From Cellulophaga sp. BC115SP (GTDB lineage Bacteria > Bacteroidota > Bacteroidia > Cytophagales > Spirosomataceae), in the NCBI RefSeq assembly GCF_009905545.1, contig NZ_JAAALB010000028.1, positions 1 to 64,000 of the forward strand: a DNA stretch of 64,000 bases, read 5' to 3'. Positions within the stretch are counted from its first letter, which is position 1, and each line of letters starts with the position of its first letter. The translations under genes were made by a program, and so were the position numbers. Positions 19,804 through 28,893 of the stretch are shown in pieces. Below the pieces are notes generated by a model. That model made no database searches, had not been told where the DNA came from, and worked only from the letters and a program-made list of their open reading frames with translations.

Positions 19804-20131
19804 GGCTATTTAGGTTTGTGATGGGTGATGGAATATTTCTAAGAATAGTTCAAAAAGAAGACTTCTCGCAAAGTGCTAAAAACTACATAGTGCCATCAAG
19901 GTAGCACTATGTAGTCACGATTTTCAAAGATTTTTCAGGATTTTTTTTCAACTGACTATCGCAAACGTTTTCGAAATGAGCATTCTTGTAGCTTATACCG
20001 ATAAACATAGTTTTCTTGTAGAATCATTAGTCTTTAGTGATACCTATCATACGTGAAAGCCATTTCTTAAAAAAGTACCAAAGTAAAATATTAGTAATCA
20101 TAAAATTACACTCACAATTCAGCACTCATAC
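19804..20131. repeat. Intergenic region with a palindromic hairpin
   Basis: This gap holds a perfect 12-bp inverted repeat (ACTACATAGTGC, 19882-19893, with 19904-19915, 10-base loop). No T tract follows on either side, so it may be a REP-like element or a terminator of the amidohydrolase transcript. The rest is AT-rich with no ORF. Confidence 0.5.
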
Positions 20132-21463
20132 TTAATACACCACATTTCCTTCAAACACCAACGACGTAACAGGTGATACTCGTGAGACTGCTTCGGCTGA
20201 ACAACTGGCATCGACAAAAGCAATATTGGCTTTATCGCCTACTTTTGGCCATTGTTGTTGACCTTGGTCATTGAGTGGAAGGATGTTTCCAGTGGCCAAC
20301 TTGAGACTTCTTGATAGCAAAAATTCAGTATTATAACCATACAATTGCGCCATCAGATTGGCTTTTTGTAAAACACTACCTGTACCATAGGTATTCCAAT
20401 GATCCACGATACTGTCATTTCCTGTCACCACATTGACTTGATATTTGTAAAGTGTTGGAATAGGCATTATCAACGACCCAATAGGAATAGTTGAGGCAAT
20501 ACCGATTTGAGAAGCTCCCAACTTTTCGGCGACTTCTTCTTGTTTGTTTTTTTCTAATTTTCCTAAAACAAAACAATGACTGACAAAAGTTTTGCCTTTG
20601 AGCACAGGATTTTCGTTAACTTTTTGGATTAAATATTCAACAGTTTTGAGTCCCGATTCGCCCGATTCGTGTAAATGAATATCGATTCCTTTGTTGTTGT
20701 CAAGGGCTAGCTGAACGGTAAAATCAATGGTTTTTTCGATAGCTCCGTCAATGGTATAAGGGTCAACGCCACCAATGAAATCAATATCCATTTGAGCAGC
20801 ATCTTTCAAAAAAGGCACCGAGTCAGTATAAAATACCCCATGTTGCGGAAAAGCAACGAGCTCAGCACCAAAGGTTTTTTTCTTATTTTCAAGGGCTTTT
20901 TGTAAGTTCTTCAAAGATTGAAGTTTTGAGGTAGGTTCGATATTGACATGGCTTCGGGCAAAATTAGTTCCTTTTGACTGTAACAGCTCAATGAGTTTTT
21001 CGGCCTTTTGGGTAGACGTTTTTAGAAGTTCAGGCAACATTTTTTGTTCCAAAGCAATCATTCCTTTTACGCCATTGGTTCTTTTTCGAGTAGCCTGCCA
21101 TTTATCTCCATAAAATGTTTTATCCAAGTGAATGTGCATGTCTCGAAACGAAGGTAACATCAAATGTCCTTTGGCATCAATCGCCTTTGCTTGGGGCTGA
21201 TTGGGCGCTATTTTACTGATTTTTCCGTTTTCAATTTCAACTAAAAATAAATCCGTTTTGGTCGCAATCACCTCTCCTTCTTCGTACTCAAATCCTATTT
21301 CTAGTCGAACATTTTTATAAGTCAATTTGCTTCCTAATAGCTGGGCAGTGTTGTCGGAAGATATTTTATGTTGAGAAAATTCTTGCGTCATTGAAAGTCC
21401 CGTAAGGGCTAAAGTAGAGTTTTTAAGGAAATCTTTTCGAGAAAAAGTATTCGTTTTTTTCAT
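20132..21463 (-). CDS. Amidohydrolase, cytosine-deaminase-like, exported
   Basis: A 443-aa metal-dependent hydrolase. ATG 21463 is chosen over 21508 because it gives a Tat-like leader (SRKDFLKNSTLALTGLS). The metal-binding motifs of the amidohydrolase superfamily are present: DMHIHLD (HxH), IDIHLHESGESG, FVSHC and a late GNDSIVDHW carrying an Asp. The order and the FRDMHIHLDKTF segment are those of cytosine deaminase/N-acyl-amino-acid-like members, but an exported form is unlikely to act in normal pyrimidine salvage. It follows the NTF2-like gene across a terminator-like hairpin. The substrate is unknown. Confidence 0.85.
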   Translation of the reverse strand: MKKTNTFSRKDFLKNSTLALTGLSMTQEFSQHKISSDNTAQLLGSKLTYKNVRLEIGFEYEEGEVIATKTDLFLVEIENGKISKIAPNQPQAKAIDAKGHLMLPSFRDMHIHLDKTFYGDKWQATRKRTNGVKGMIALEQKMLPELLKTSTQKAEKLIELLQSKGTNFARSHVNIEPTSKLQSLKNLQKALENKKKTFGAELVAFPQHGVFYTDSVPFLKDAAQMDIDFIGGVDPYTIDGAIEKTIDFTVQLALDNNKGIDIHLHESGESGLKTVEYLIQKVNENPVLKGKTFVSHCFVLGKLEKNKQEEVAEKLGASQIGIASTIPIGSLIMPIPTLYKYQVNVVTGNDSIVDHWNTYGTGSVLQKANLMAQLYGYNTEFLLSRSLKLATGNILPLNDQGQQQWPKVGDKANIAFVDASCSAEAVSRVSPVTSLVFEGNVVY

Positions 21464-21562
21464 CGTTTCAGTTTGTTTAAAAGTAAGAAATGGGAATAGT
21501 TTAGTCATCGGAACAAAGATAAAGCTATTTGGTCTCTTTACTTTTTTAGCACTGTAAAAACT

Positions 21563-21601
21563 GAAGGCTCTTCGAAAAATGATTCTTTCCGAAGAGCCTT
21601 C
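21563..21601 (-). terminator. Terminator after NTF2-like gene
   Basis: A perfect 12-bp inverted repeat (GAAGGCTCTTCG, 21563-21574, with 21590-21601) lies between the stop of the NTF2-like gene and the amidohydrolase start, so the upstream transcript probably ends here or is attenuated. Confidence 0.65.
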
Positions 21602-21660
21602 AAATACTCTAAAATATTACTAACAAAGATTTTTGTTTAGCCAGCTCAGTACTTCTTTTT

Positions 21661-22101
21661 TTACTTATAGGAATGCACTGATTGTCCCACGAGTTTCCAA
21701 GCACCATTGATTTTTTCGAGAAGTCGCATCTCATACGAAAAGCTACTTTGACCGTCTTTTGAAACGGATTCTTCGTCATGATTTACCCAAGCACTATTCC
21801 CAATGATACTCATTTTTACGTTGGAAATAATCGCATGACCGCCATTGCCCATCAAGTTGGCAGGAGGATTAACAATGATTTTTGGGTCAAGGTCAATGGT
21901 TTTTCCTTCCTTGGTCGAAATCAAAATACGACTGTAGGGTTTTACTGCCCAACAATCTGCATGAGCTTTAACATTACCCTCTCGCCATGTAGAAGCTTCT
22001 TTTTCAAGAAGTTCACGAATGGCTACAGAGTCTTTTTTCGATTGTCCCCAAGTGCCAAAGGAGAGTAAAAGCAAGCAGATTAAGACTAAATATGATTTCA
22101 T
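21661..22101 (-). CDS. NTF2-like (SnoaL/DUF4440-type) exported protein
   Basis: A 146-aa protein with a signal peptide (MKSYLVLICLLLLSFGTWG, cut near QS), followed by an NTF2-like fold: VAIRELLEKEASTWREGNVK, ADCWAVKPYSRIL and a C-terminal strand pair ending MRLLEKINGAWKLVGQSVHS. It probably binds a small periplasmic ligand or supports a neighbouring enzyme. It starts three bases after the Gfo/Idh gene ends, so the two are co-translated or at least co-transcribed. A similar protein is encoded in the esterase operon at 9237. Confidence 0.8.
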   Translation of the reverse strand: MKSYLVLICLLLLSFGTWGQSKKDSVAIRELLEKEASTWREGNVKAHADCWAVKPYSRILISTKEGKTIDLDPKIIVNPPANLMGNGGHAIISNVKMSIIGNSAWVNHDEESVSKDGQSSFSYEMRLLEKINGAWKLVGQSVHSYK

Positions 22102-22104
22102 AGA

Positions 22105-23508
22105 TTATTTTAATTTCATTTTCACAGGATCCCACTGAATGATTTTTTTCGAGAAATAACTTTCGTTACACGCCAACGCTGGAGCTGCCGCTCTAAACCC
22201 AAAAGTGGCATCTTCGACTACCTGTTTACCTGTACGAATCGAATCAAAGAAGTTGGTAAAATGGTCGAGATGGTCGCTGTAGCCTGCTGGTACTTTGAAA
22301 ACAATATCGTCTTTCGTTTTTCTTTTGCGCTGTTCGGCTGTCCATTTAGCATCATAATCGGCTTGCATTTCGGTTTGCATACTTTTTGAAAAAGTAAATA
22401 ACGAATCATAACCTCCAAAGCCTGGTGCTTCTGGCATGATGCTATGTTTGATGGTAATGTTATTGCCCATTACTTCAATAACTCCTTCAGAACCAATGAG
22501 TTTTATAATTTCTTGTCCTCCTGTACCGCTGATAAAGTTTACCTGTAAAGTCAGCTGGAAGGCATCGTGCTCAGCACAATCTGGATATTGCATCACACCC
22601 GACATTACGTCTGGCATATTACGACCATCTTTCCAGTAGCTAAATTGTCCTGTACTAAAAATAGTTTCAGGACCTTTTGAGTTGGTAATCAAGTGCGTAC
22701 CACTCAACAGGTGAATAAACAAGTCTCCTGCGACACCCGTTCCAACTTCTTTGAAGGCTCGCCACCAGAAGAATTTTTTAGCATCAAATGCCATTTTTTC
22801 AGTTACTTCTATAAACTTATCCCAGTTGGTGGTCATGGCATCCGCATCTTTGGGAATGGTATATTCCCACGAACCAATCGAGCTTTGGCGGTCGTAAACG
22901 GCATTTACCATATTGAGCTTTCCGATTTCACCAGCCGCCAATAATTCTTTAGCTTTGGCATAACCAAGACTACTCACACGCTGGCTACCTACCTGCAATA
23001 CTTTTCCTGATTTTTTGCTCGCCTCAATCACAGGATGACCTTCACTGATTTTGTACACCATCGGTTTTTCGCAATAGACGTGCTTACCTTTAGCAAGGGC
23101 ATCAAGGGTAATGCGCGCGTGCCAACAGTCTGTCGTACAAATCAAAACGGCATCAATATCGGGTCTATCTAAAAGTTCTTTATAATTTCGAGTGGTAAAA
23201 AGATCTTTGCCGAATTGCTCTTTAGCGTTTTCAATTCTTCCTGTATATAAGTCACATATACCAGCTAATTCAACACCAGGCACTTTGAGTGCGGTACTCA
23301 AATCAAAATGTCCTTGTACGCCATAGCCAATTACGCCAATACGGATTTTGTCATTGGCAGTAATTTTTTTATTGTACTGCAAAATACGTTCTTCGGCTTT
23401 GCCTTGATTAGCCAGTGAAGCAAATGGCGAAGCAGCTGAAATGAGGGTTGTGGCACCAATTTGTTGCAAAAATCTTCTTCTCGAAGCAGCATCATTGTTA
23501 TTTTTCAT
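22105..23508 (-). CDS. Gfo/Idh/MocA oxidoreductase with Tat signal
   Basis: A 467-aa NAD(P)-dependent oxidoreductase. The N-terminus has a twin-arginine leader (SRRRFLQQIGATTLISAAS), so it is exported with its cofactor bound. The Rossmann motif is IRIGVIGYGVQGHFD, followed by the family signature CEKPMVYKISEG. The C-terminal Gfo/Idh domain ends at NESYFSKKIIQW. Exported Bacteroidota members of this group act on sugars and sugar derivatives, some as hydrolases or 3-keto-sugar enzymes that use NAD catalytically. With the nearby GMC oxidoreductase pair it may take part in glycoside oxidation (inference). Confidence 0.9.
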   Translation of the reverse strand: MKNNNDAASRRRFLQQIGATTLISAASPFASLANQGKAEERILQYNKKITANDKIRIGVIGYGVQGHFDLSTALKVPGVELAGICDLYTGRIENAKEQFGKDLFTTRNYKELLDRPDIDAVLICTTDCWHARITLDALAKGKHVYCEKPMVYKISEGHPVIEASKKSGKVLQVGSQRVSSLGYAKAKELLAAGEIGKLNMVNAVYDRQSSIGSWEYTIPKDADAMTTNWDKFIEVTEKMAFDAKKFFWWRAFKEVGTGVAGDLFIHLLSGTHLITNSKGPETIFSTGQFSYWKDGRNMPDVMSGVMQYPDCAEHDAFQLTLQVNFISGTGGQEIIKLIGSEGVIEVMGNNITIKHSIMPEAPGFGGYDSLFTFSKSMQTEMQADYDAKWTAEQRKRKTKDDIVFKVPAGYSDHLDHFTNFFDSIRTGKQVVEDATFGFRAAAPALACNESYFSKKIIQWDPVKMKLK

Positions 23509-23567
23509 AGAATAGGAATATGTTTGGGGTTATTTTGTTATTGAGGGAATGAATGATTAGTTCTTAG

Positions 23568-23595
23568 CCTTTGTTGGAGTTGTCTCCAACAAGGG
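23568..23595. repeat. Short hairpin repeat, copy 1
   Basis: TTGTTGGAG (23571-23579) pairs perfectly with CTCCAACAA (23584-23592) around a 4-base loop. A near-identical unit with one mismatch occurs at 37859-37880, both preceded by TTAGCCT or TTTAGCCT. It lies between the TolB-like and Gfo/Idh genes. Confidence 0.6.
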
Positions 23596-23606
23596 CAGTT
23601 CAAAAA

Positions 23607-24560
23607 TTATTGAACTTTATAACTCACAAAAGCAATTTTCTTGCTATCTGGACTCCATGAAGGCACATTAATCGTACCTTGTCCACCAAAAAATACAGGT
23701 GTTATATCTTTAATTTCTTTGGTTTTGAGATTCATCAGACGCAGTTTGACATTTTTGCCAAACAAGTGATTTTGTTTTTCGTCTGAAGTATAGGCAATAT
23801 ACACAATCCATTGATTATCAGGTGATGGATGAGCAAACCAGTTCGAGTTTTCATCAAAAGTCAATTGCTCTGGCTGTGTGCCATCGGCAAGCATTCGCCA
23901 AATTTGCATGTGCCCAGTACGGTATGAGTTAAAATAAATGTATTTCCCATCAGCCGAATAATCGGGTCCATCGTCTAAGCCTTCTGTGCTGGTTAGGCGT
24001 TTTTCTGTTCCTCCTTCAATTCCAATCGTATATATATCGTAGTTTCCATTTCTTTCACCACAATAAGCCAGCGTTTTCCCGTCGGGTGTCCAGCCATGCC
24101 AAAAAGACATCACTTCAGAAGTCACTCTTCGGGGCGTACCTCCTGTTATTGGTAGGATAAAAATAGCTGATTTGTACGGCTTTGTGGAAGGGTCTGTCTG
24201 GTCATGGTGACTCACTACCAACCATTTTTTATCGGGCGAAATACCGTGGTCATTGTTACAAGCTGTCGCAAAGCCCGTATTGAGTCGGTTCATTTTTTTA
24301 GAGGCAAGGTCAAAAGTGTATATTTTCCCTTTACTATTCAACACCAGATAGTTGTCTGGATGCCAGTTGGGCGCCTCAAAATGAGCTTTGGCAGACCAAA
24401 GGGTATCAATTTTTCCTGTTTGAATATCCAAAGTATGCACATAGCTTGTCGTATCGACTTTGTTCTGTGCAAAGAGAAGAGTACTATTTCCTAAAATCAT
24501 GGCAATAGCAAAGGCTTTTGTCTGATTTACAGCAATTTGAAGTGTATTTATTTTTTTCAT
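23607..24560 (-). CDS. TolB-like beta-propeller (PD40) protein, exported
   Basis: A 317-aa protein with an N-terminal signal region ([16 protein letters not shown]) and repeated PD40/WD40-like blades: [73 protein letters not shown] and [14 protein letters not shown]. Such propellers are recognition or binding modules; related stand-alone proteins occur in polysaccharide and peptide degradation clusters. It is the first gene of the minus-strand set (propeller, Gfo/Idh, NTF2-like), divergent from the Nudix-fold regulator, which is therefore a likely regulator of the set (inference). Confidence 0.85.
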   Translation of the reverse strand: MKKINTLQIAVNQTKAFAIAMILGNSTLLFAQNKVDTTSYVHTLDIQTGKIDTLWSAKAHFEAPNWHPDNYLVLNSKGKIYTFDLASKKMNRLNTGFATACNNDHGISPDKKWLVVSHHDQTDPSTKPYKSAIFILPITGGTPRRVTSEVMSFWHGWTPDGKTLAYCGERNGNYDIYTIGIEGGTEKRLTSTEGLDDGPDYSADGKYIYFNSYRTGHMQIWRMLADGTQPEQLTFDENSNWFAHPSPDNQWIVYIAYTSDEKQNHLFGKNVKLRLMNLKTKEIKDITPVFFGGQGTINVPSWSPDSKKIAFVSYKVQ

Positions 24561-24718
24561 AGTTATTAATAAATGGATCTAAAAAATGATTTGAAGGAGA
24601 AATCAATCTCTGATTCTTGAGCAAATGTATAGAAAGTTTTTATTTTATAAAAAATATATAATAAAAAATATTCATATCTAATATTTGAAAATGACTATTT
24701 TAATTTTCAGAATACCTT

Positions 24719-24726
24719 TACCTTTG
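24719..24726 (+). promoter_or_regulatory. -7-like element for the Nudix-fold regulator
   Basis: TACCTTTG matches the Bacteroidota -7 consensus and lies 30 bases before the ATG at 24757. It falls inside the longer TTG-started frame (24685), which argues for the shorter protein. A good -33 TTG at the usual distance is not evident. Confidence 0.4.
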
Positions 24727-24756
24727 CAGAAAGAGAATGAAGTAAATGATTTGTTG

Positions 24757-25491
24757 ATGAAGAGATTTGATATTGAAAACTATATAGCGCAATTATCGAT
24801 GGATTGCGTAATTTTTGGCTATGAGCAAAAAACCTTAAAAGTGCTCATTTCTAAGTTCAAGTTTGGAAAAGAGAGTTGGGTGTTACCAGGAGGGTATATT
24901 CGAAAAACAGAAAGTATCAATGGCGCTGCCACAAGAGTTCTCAAAGAGCGAACAGGGCTTGAAAATATCTATTTGGAGCAGTTTAGAGTTTTTGGTGACG
25001 ACCATCGCATTGTGGGACATCCTTTCAATGCGGTCATGATGGACGAGTTACCCAAATTTGATGCCGAGCGATTTGACCCAGAAGTTACTGCTTGGATGAC
25101 TGGTCGATTTGTTTGTATTGGTTTTTACGCATTGGTTGATATTCAGAAAGTGAGTCCCAAAAATGGCGAATTCGACGAGCGATTAGAATGGCGAAGTATC
25201 GACGATATTCCTACAATGGTGTATGACCACAACGAAATTTTACGCTATGGCTTGGAGTCGTTAAGACAAAATTTGGATGAAAAACTGATAGGCTTTAATC
25301 TTCTTCCTGAGACTTTTACCATGAAGGAAGTTCAAGAATTATATGAAGCGGTATATGCTAAAGCCTTCACTGCTAGCAACTTTCAAAAGAAAATCCTTGA
25401 TCTTGATGTGTTGGAGCGTCTGGAAAAGAAATTTACAGGAGCCCAAAATAAAGCCCCTTATTTGTATCGATTTAAGAATAATGCTGTTTAA
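24757..25491 (+). CDS. NrtR/AraR-like Nudix-fold transcriptional regulator
   Basis: A 244-aa protein with an N-terminal Nudix domain (about residues 10-150) and a C-terminal winged helix (LPETFTMKEVQELYEAVYAK, later FQKKILDLDVLERL). The Nudix box reads GGYIRKTESINGAATRVLKE then RTGL. The helix lacks the acidic pair of active hydrolases (REUxEE is changed to RVLKER), so it should bind a ligand without cleaving it. This is known for sugar-sensing relatives such as the arabinose regulator of Bacteroides. I start it at ATG 24757, after a -7-like box. It is divergent from the TolB-like/Gfo-Idh genes, its probable targets, and may sense a sugar released from xylan or glycosides (inference). Confidence 0.82.
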   Translation: MKRFDIENYIAQLSMDCVIFGYEQKTLKVLISKFKFGKESWVLPGGYIRKTESINGAATRVLKERTGLENIYLEQFRVFGDDHRIVGHPFNAVMMDELPKFDAERFDPEVTAWMTGRFVCIGFYALVDIQKVSPKNGEFDERLEWRSIDDIPTMVYDHNEILRYGLESLRQNLDEKLIGFNLLPETFTMKEVQELYEAVYAKAFTASNFQKKILDLDVLERLEKKFTGAQNKAPYLYRFKNNAV

Positions 25492-25497
25492 AATTTC

Positions 25498-25547
25498 ACT
25501 CTTTTTCCAAAGCAAACAAATGCTTCAGTTTACTTTGGAAAAAGAGT
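25498..25547. terminator. Bidirectional terminator
   Basis: A perfect 15-bp inverted repeat (ACTCTTTTTCCAAAG, 25498-25512, with 25533-25547) lies between the converging Nudix-regulator and AraC genes. Confidence 0.8.
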
Positions 25548-25549
25548 AA

Positions 25550-26443
25550 TCACACAGAAATAGACCGATATTCGACAGGCGAAATACCTACTTTCTGTTT
25601 GAATAATCGAGTAAAATGTGGTGGATGCTTAAAACCTAGCTCATAGGCTATTTCACTGATTGACTGAGATATATCTAAAATCCGCTCTTTTGAAATCTCA
25701 ATAATTTTGTCTTTGATATATTCTTGCGCTGTCTTTCCCGTCTCTTTTTTGATTAAATCTCCAAAATAATTAGCTGAAAAATGTAGTTGCTCTGCACAAT
25801 AACTTACCGTTGGTGTTCCGATTATTTGTGGCTTTTCGGATTGAAAATACTCAAAAAGTAAGTGCTCAAATCTGGCTAAAACATCTCGATTTAGGTTTTC
25901 TCGTGTAATAAATTGGCGATCATAAAAGCGTGTACAATAGCTCAGCAATAGCTCAATTGCATTAATCACAATCATGCGACTATGCTTATCGATTCGTCCT
26001 TCCAATTCTTGTCTTATCTTTTGCATATTGTCGACAATCATTTCTTTTTCAAGCGATGAGACGTGCAAAGCCTCATGAGAATGGTAATGAAAAAAAGGAT
26101 AGCTCGAAATCGTTTTTCCTAAATGTGTCCCTCTGATAAAATCGGGATGAAAGGCTATCACCCATCCTGTTGGCTGAATCATTTTTTCTTCAACTGACTC
26201 AATACCAAATATTTGTCCTGGCGAAATAAACAATAACGTATCTCCTTCATAGTCATAATGGGTACGTCCATATTTGAAATCCTCACAACGAATATCTTTC
26301 AAAAAGATGATAAATAACTCCGACAAATAGGGCTTTGACCATACCATACAAGATTGTGATTGGTCCAAAACCGTCATCATCGGGTGGTGCGTTATTTGTC
26401 CTCTAATGGTATTGAATTGGGTTACACTGGTCAGTTTTTCCAT
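25550..26443 (-). CDS. AraC-family regulator, paralog of the one at 6491
   Basis: A 297-aa AraC regulator starting MEKLTSVTQFNTIRGQITHH. It matches the protein at 6491-7402 along its whole length: GRTHYDYEGDTLLFISPGQ, HPDFIRGTHLGKTISSYPFF, FYDRQFITRENL, LHFSANYFGDLIKKETGKTA and the HTH ISEIAYELGFKHPPHFTRLF KQKVGISPVEY. Both sit beside divergent genes for exported enzymes. This one is divergent from the exported ABM protein at 26585 (141-base gap), its most likely target. Confidence 0.9.
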   Translation of the reverse strand: MEKLTSVTQFNTIRGQITHHPMMTVLDQSQSCMVWSKPYLSELFIIFLKDIRCEDFKYGRTHYDYEGDTLLFISPGQIFGIESVEEKMIQPTGWVIAFHPDFIRGTHLGKTISSYPFFHYHSHEALHVSSLEKEMIVDNMQKIRQELEGRIDKHSRMIVINAIELLLSYCTRFYDRQFITRENLNRDVLARFEHLLFEYFQSEKPQIIGTPTVSYCAEQLHFSANYFGDLIKKETGKTAQEYIKDKIIEISKERILDISQSISEIAYELGFKHPPHFTRLFKQKVGISPVEYRSISV

Positions 26444-26584
26444 ATCTTGATTTTTTATAAGTCCAAGATAATTGTTCTATGAGTTATTTCTAGTGAATCA
26501 GGAATTTTGGTAAGAAGTGGTGTAATTTGTATAAGAGTTTCGCTAAAATTTAATCGAATTTTGTATTCATCAAACAACGTAAAT

Positions 26585-26989
26585 ATGAGAACATTTTGTT
26601 TAACACTAGCCCTCGCATTAATGACCCATTTAGCCGTAAATGCACAAACGGCGCCCTCTTCAAGCATGATGGTTCGTATTGCCGAAATAGAGATTGACTC
26701 TACTTATTTGGAAGAATATATGGCTATTTTGAAAGAAGAATCATCTATGTCTGTCAAGTTGGAAACGGGCGTTATTTCAATTTTTCCGATGTTTCAAAAA
26801 GAGCATCCTACCACTTTCCGACTTTTGGAAATATATGCCAGCCGAGAAGCGTATGAAGCTCACTTGAAAACGCCTCATTTTCTACGTTACAAAAAGGCAA
26901 CTTTACACATGGTAAAATCTCTTAAATTGGTAGAAATGAGCACGCTTGATGCTAAAAGTATGCCATTAATTTTTTCGAAAATGAAATAA
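26585..26989 (+). CDS. Exported ABM-domain monooxygenase-like protein
   Basis: A 134-aa protein. The ATG at 26585 gives a signal peptide (MRTFCLTLALALMTHLAVNA, cut near QT); the longer frame from 26507 would destroy it. The mature part is an ABM/dimeric alpha-beta barrel domain (MVRIAEIEIDSTYLEEYMAI, then FRLLEIYASREAYEAHLKTP, HFLRYKK). ABM proteins are usually cytoplasmic, so an exported form is uncommon though known in Bacteroidota. It is divergent from an AraC gene and ends at a shared terminator with the GMC gene. Confidence 0.8.
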   Translation: MRTFCLTLALALMTHLAVNAQTAPSSSMMVRIAEIEIDSTYLEEYMAILKEESSMSVKLETGVISIFPMFQKEHPTTFRLLEIYASREAYEAHLKTPHFLRYKKATLHMVKSLKLVEMSTLDAKSMPLIFSKMK

Positions 26990-26991
26990 AA

Positions 26992-27025
26992 AAAGGCACA
27001 AAGTGAGTGTCTTCTTTGTGCCTTT
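26992..27025. terminator. Bidirectional terminator
   Basis: A perfect 12-bp stem (AAAGGCACAAAG, 26992-27003, with 27014-27025) flanked by A and T runs lies between the converging ABM and GMC genes. Confidence 0.85.
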
Positions 27026-27047
27026 CAAAACCTGATTTAAATTATTC

Positions 27048-28763
27048 TTAAAGTTCTCTTTTCTTCAAAGCCTTGACAGCGTAATCGGCTGCACGAGCAG
27101 TAAGAGCCATATAGGTAATCGATGGATTTACACATGATGACGAAGTCATTGCTGCGCCATCAGTCACAAAAACATTTTTTACCGAATGTACTTGATTGAA
27201 GGCATTCAAAACAGAAGTTTTGGCATCACGCCCCATGCGTGCTGTTCCCATTTCGTGGATTCCTAATCCTAAATGTACTTCTGGTCGGTTATATCCTGCA
27301 ATGTTTTTAAAGCCTGCGGCATCCATCATTTCCATAGCGGAGTTCATAATATCTTTACGCATTGCAATTTCATTTTCACCAAAAGCTGCATCGAACACAA
27401 TCATCGGAACGCCCCATTTATCTTTTCTGGTTGGGTCGAGATACATACGATTTTCGGGATTGGGCAACACTTCGCCAAAACCACCAAAACCAATTGTCCA
27501 CTGCCCTGGCTTGGTCAAACTTTGTTTGAAGTCGCTACCAAAACCATCGGCATTTACGCCTCTGCTCCAACCTTCACGGCTTGCTCCACCCTGATAGCCA
27601 AAACCTCTCAGATAAGATTGCTTGTCATTGCCCCAGTTGCGGAAACGAGGGATGTAAAGTGCATTAGGTCGCTGACCATAGACATATTCGTCCAAGAAAC
27701 CTTCTACCGTTGCTGTAGCTCCTACGCCCAAATGGTGATCCATGATATTACGCCCCACTTGATCGCTGTCATTTCCCAAACCATTTTGAAAACGGTTTGA
27801 TTTTGAATTGAGCATCAAGGCTGCTGTGTTCATGGCACCAGCGTTTAAGAAGATAATTTTAGCAAAATACTCTTCTACTTGATTTGTTTTTTGATTGATT
27901 ACACGTACACCCGTAGCTCGTTGTTTTTGCTCATCATAAAGAATCTCGGCTACAATGGTATCGTGCAACATACTCAAGCGCTTGGTCAGATTAGCGGCTG
28001 GAATTGCTCCTGAAAGTGAGCTGTAATAGGCTCCATAAGGACATCCACGCACACATTTGTTACGATATTGACAGGAAGCCCTCCCCAGTTTGGTATGCCA
28101 TTCTTGTGGTTGAGAGAGATTGGCCACACGTCCAACTGTTACAGGACGATTAAATTTTTCAAGCATCATTTTCTTGAAATGCACTTCGGGAGCAAATAGT
28201 GGCATAGCTGGCAAAAAATGACCATCAGGCAATACATCAAGCCCTTCTTTTTGTCCGCTAACGCCTACAAATTTTTCTACGTAAGTGTACCAAGGAGCCA
28301 AATCATCATAACGAATAGGCCAGTCGATACCAATGCCTTCTTTGGCATTAGCCTCAAAATCTTCTTTGTTGAAACGATACGACTGTCGTCCCCAGTGCAT
28401 CGATTTTCCGCCTGTATGGTATGCACGAATCCAGTCAAAAGGACGTTTTTCGATGTATGGATTGTCTTTATCATTTGTAAAAAACGGACCTGACTCATCA
28501 TTAGCCAAATTGCCAAAGCGCTTATTTGCCCAAAGTTCTTCAGCCGAATGCGCCGTAACCTTACCTCTATGTTCTACTTCCCAAGGCTGTTTCATGGCAG
28601 TATCATAATCTTGCGGGTGTTTTATTTCACGACCACGCTCAATCATTAATACATTTAATCCTTTTTCAGTTAATTCCTTAGCAGCAAACCCACCCGTCAT
28701 ACCCGAGCCAACCACGATTGCATCAAAGGTGTTATTTTTAGTAGCTTTTATATTCAAATACAT
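27048..28763 (-). CDS. GMC-family FAD oxidoreductase
   Basis: A 571-aa flavoprotein of the glucose-methanol-choline oxidoreductase family. The N-terminal FAD-binding motif is DAIVVGSGMTGGFAAKEL followed by VLMIERGRE. A Cys-rich stretch CQYRNKCVRGCPYG resembles that of the flavoprotein subunits of gluconate and sorbitol dehydrogenases. The C-terminal catalytic part has GLGIHEMGTARMG (His) and SSSCVNPSITYMALTAR (Asn). It follows a gluconate 2-dehydrogenase subunit-3-like gene by 130 bases, so the two should form a complex that oxidises a sugar or sugar acid and passes electrons on. No cytochrome subunit gene is adjacent. It carries no signal and is probably exported with its Tat-bearing partner. 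Confidence 0.92.
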   Translation of the reverse strand: MYLNIKATKNNTFDAIVVGSGMTGGFAAKELTEKGLNVLMIERGREIKHPQDYDTAMKQPWEVEHRGKVTAHSAEELWANKRFGNLANDESGPFFTNDKDNPYIEKRPFDWIRAYHTGGKSMHWGRQSYRFNKEDFEANAKEGIGIDWPIRYDDLAPWYTYVEKFVGVSGQKEGLDVLPDGHFLPAMPLFAPEVHFKKMMLEKFNRPVTVGRVANLSQPQEWHTKLGRASCQYRNKCVRGCPYGAYYSSLSGAIPAANLTKRLSMLHDTIVAEILYDEQKQRATGVRVINQKTNQVEEYFAKIIFLNAGAMNTAALMLNSKSNRFQNGLGNDSDQVGRNIMDHHLGVGATATVEGFLDEYVYGQRPNALYIPRFRNWGNDKQSYLRGFGYQGGASREGWSRGVNADGFGSDFKQSLTKPGQWTIGFGGFGEVLPNPENRMYLDPTRKDKWGVPMIVFDAAFGENEIAMRKDIMNSAMEMMDAAGFKNIAGYNRPEVHLGLGIHEMGTARMGRDAKTSVLNAFNQVHSVKNVFVTDGAAMTSSSCVNPSITYMALTARAADYAVKALKKREL

Positions 28764-28893
28764 TATTTTCAGCGATTTAACAGTTAAAAATGCTTTATCA
28801 GAAGAATAGAATTGAACTCGATATTGTTGACTGGCACCCTATTTTAGGTCATGACAATTCACCATTTATGAATCACATTTCTATTATTTTCAC

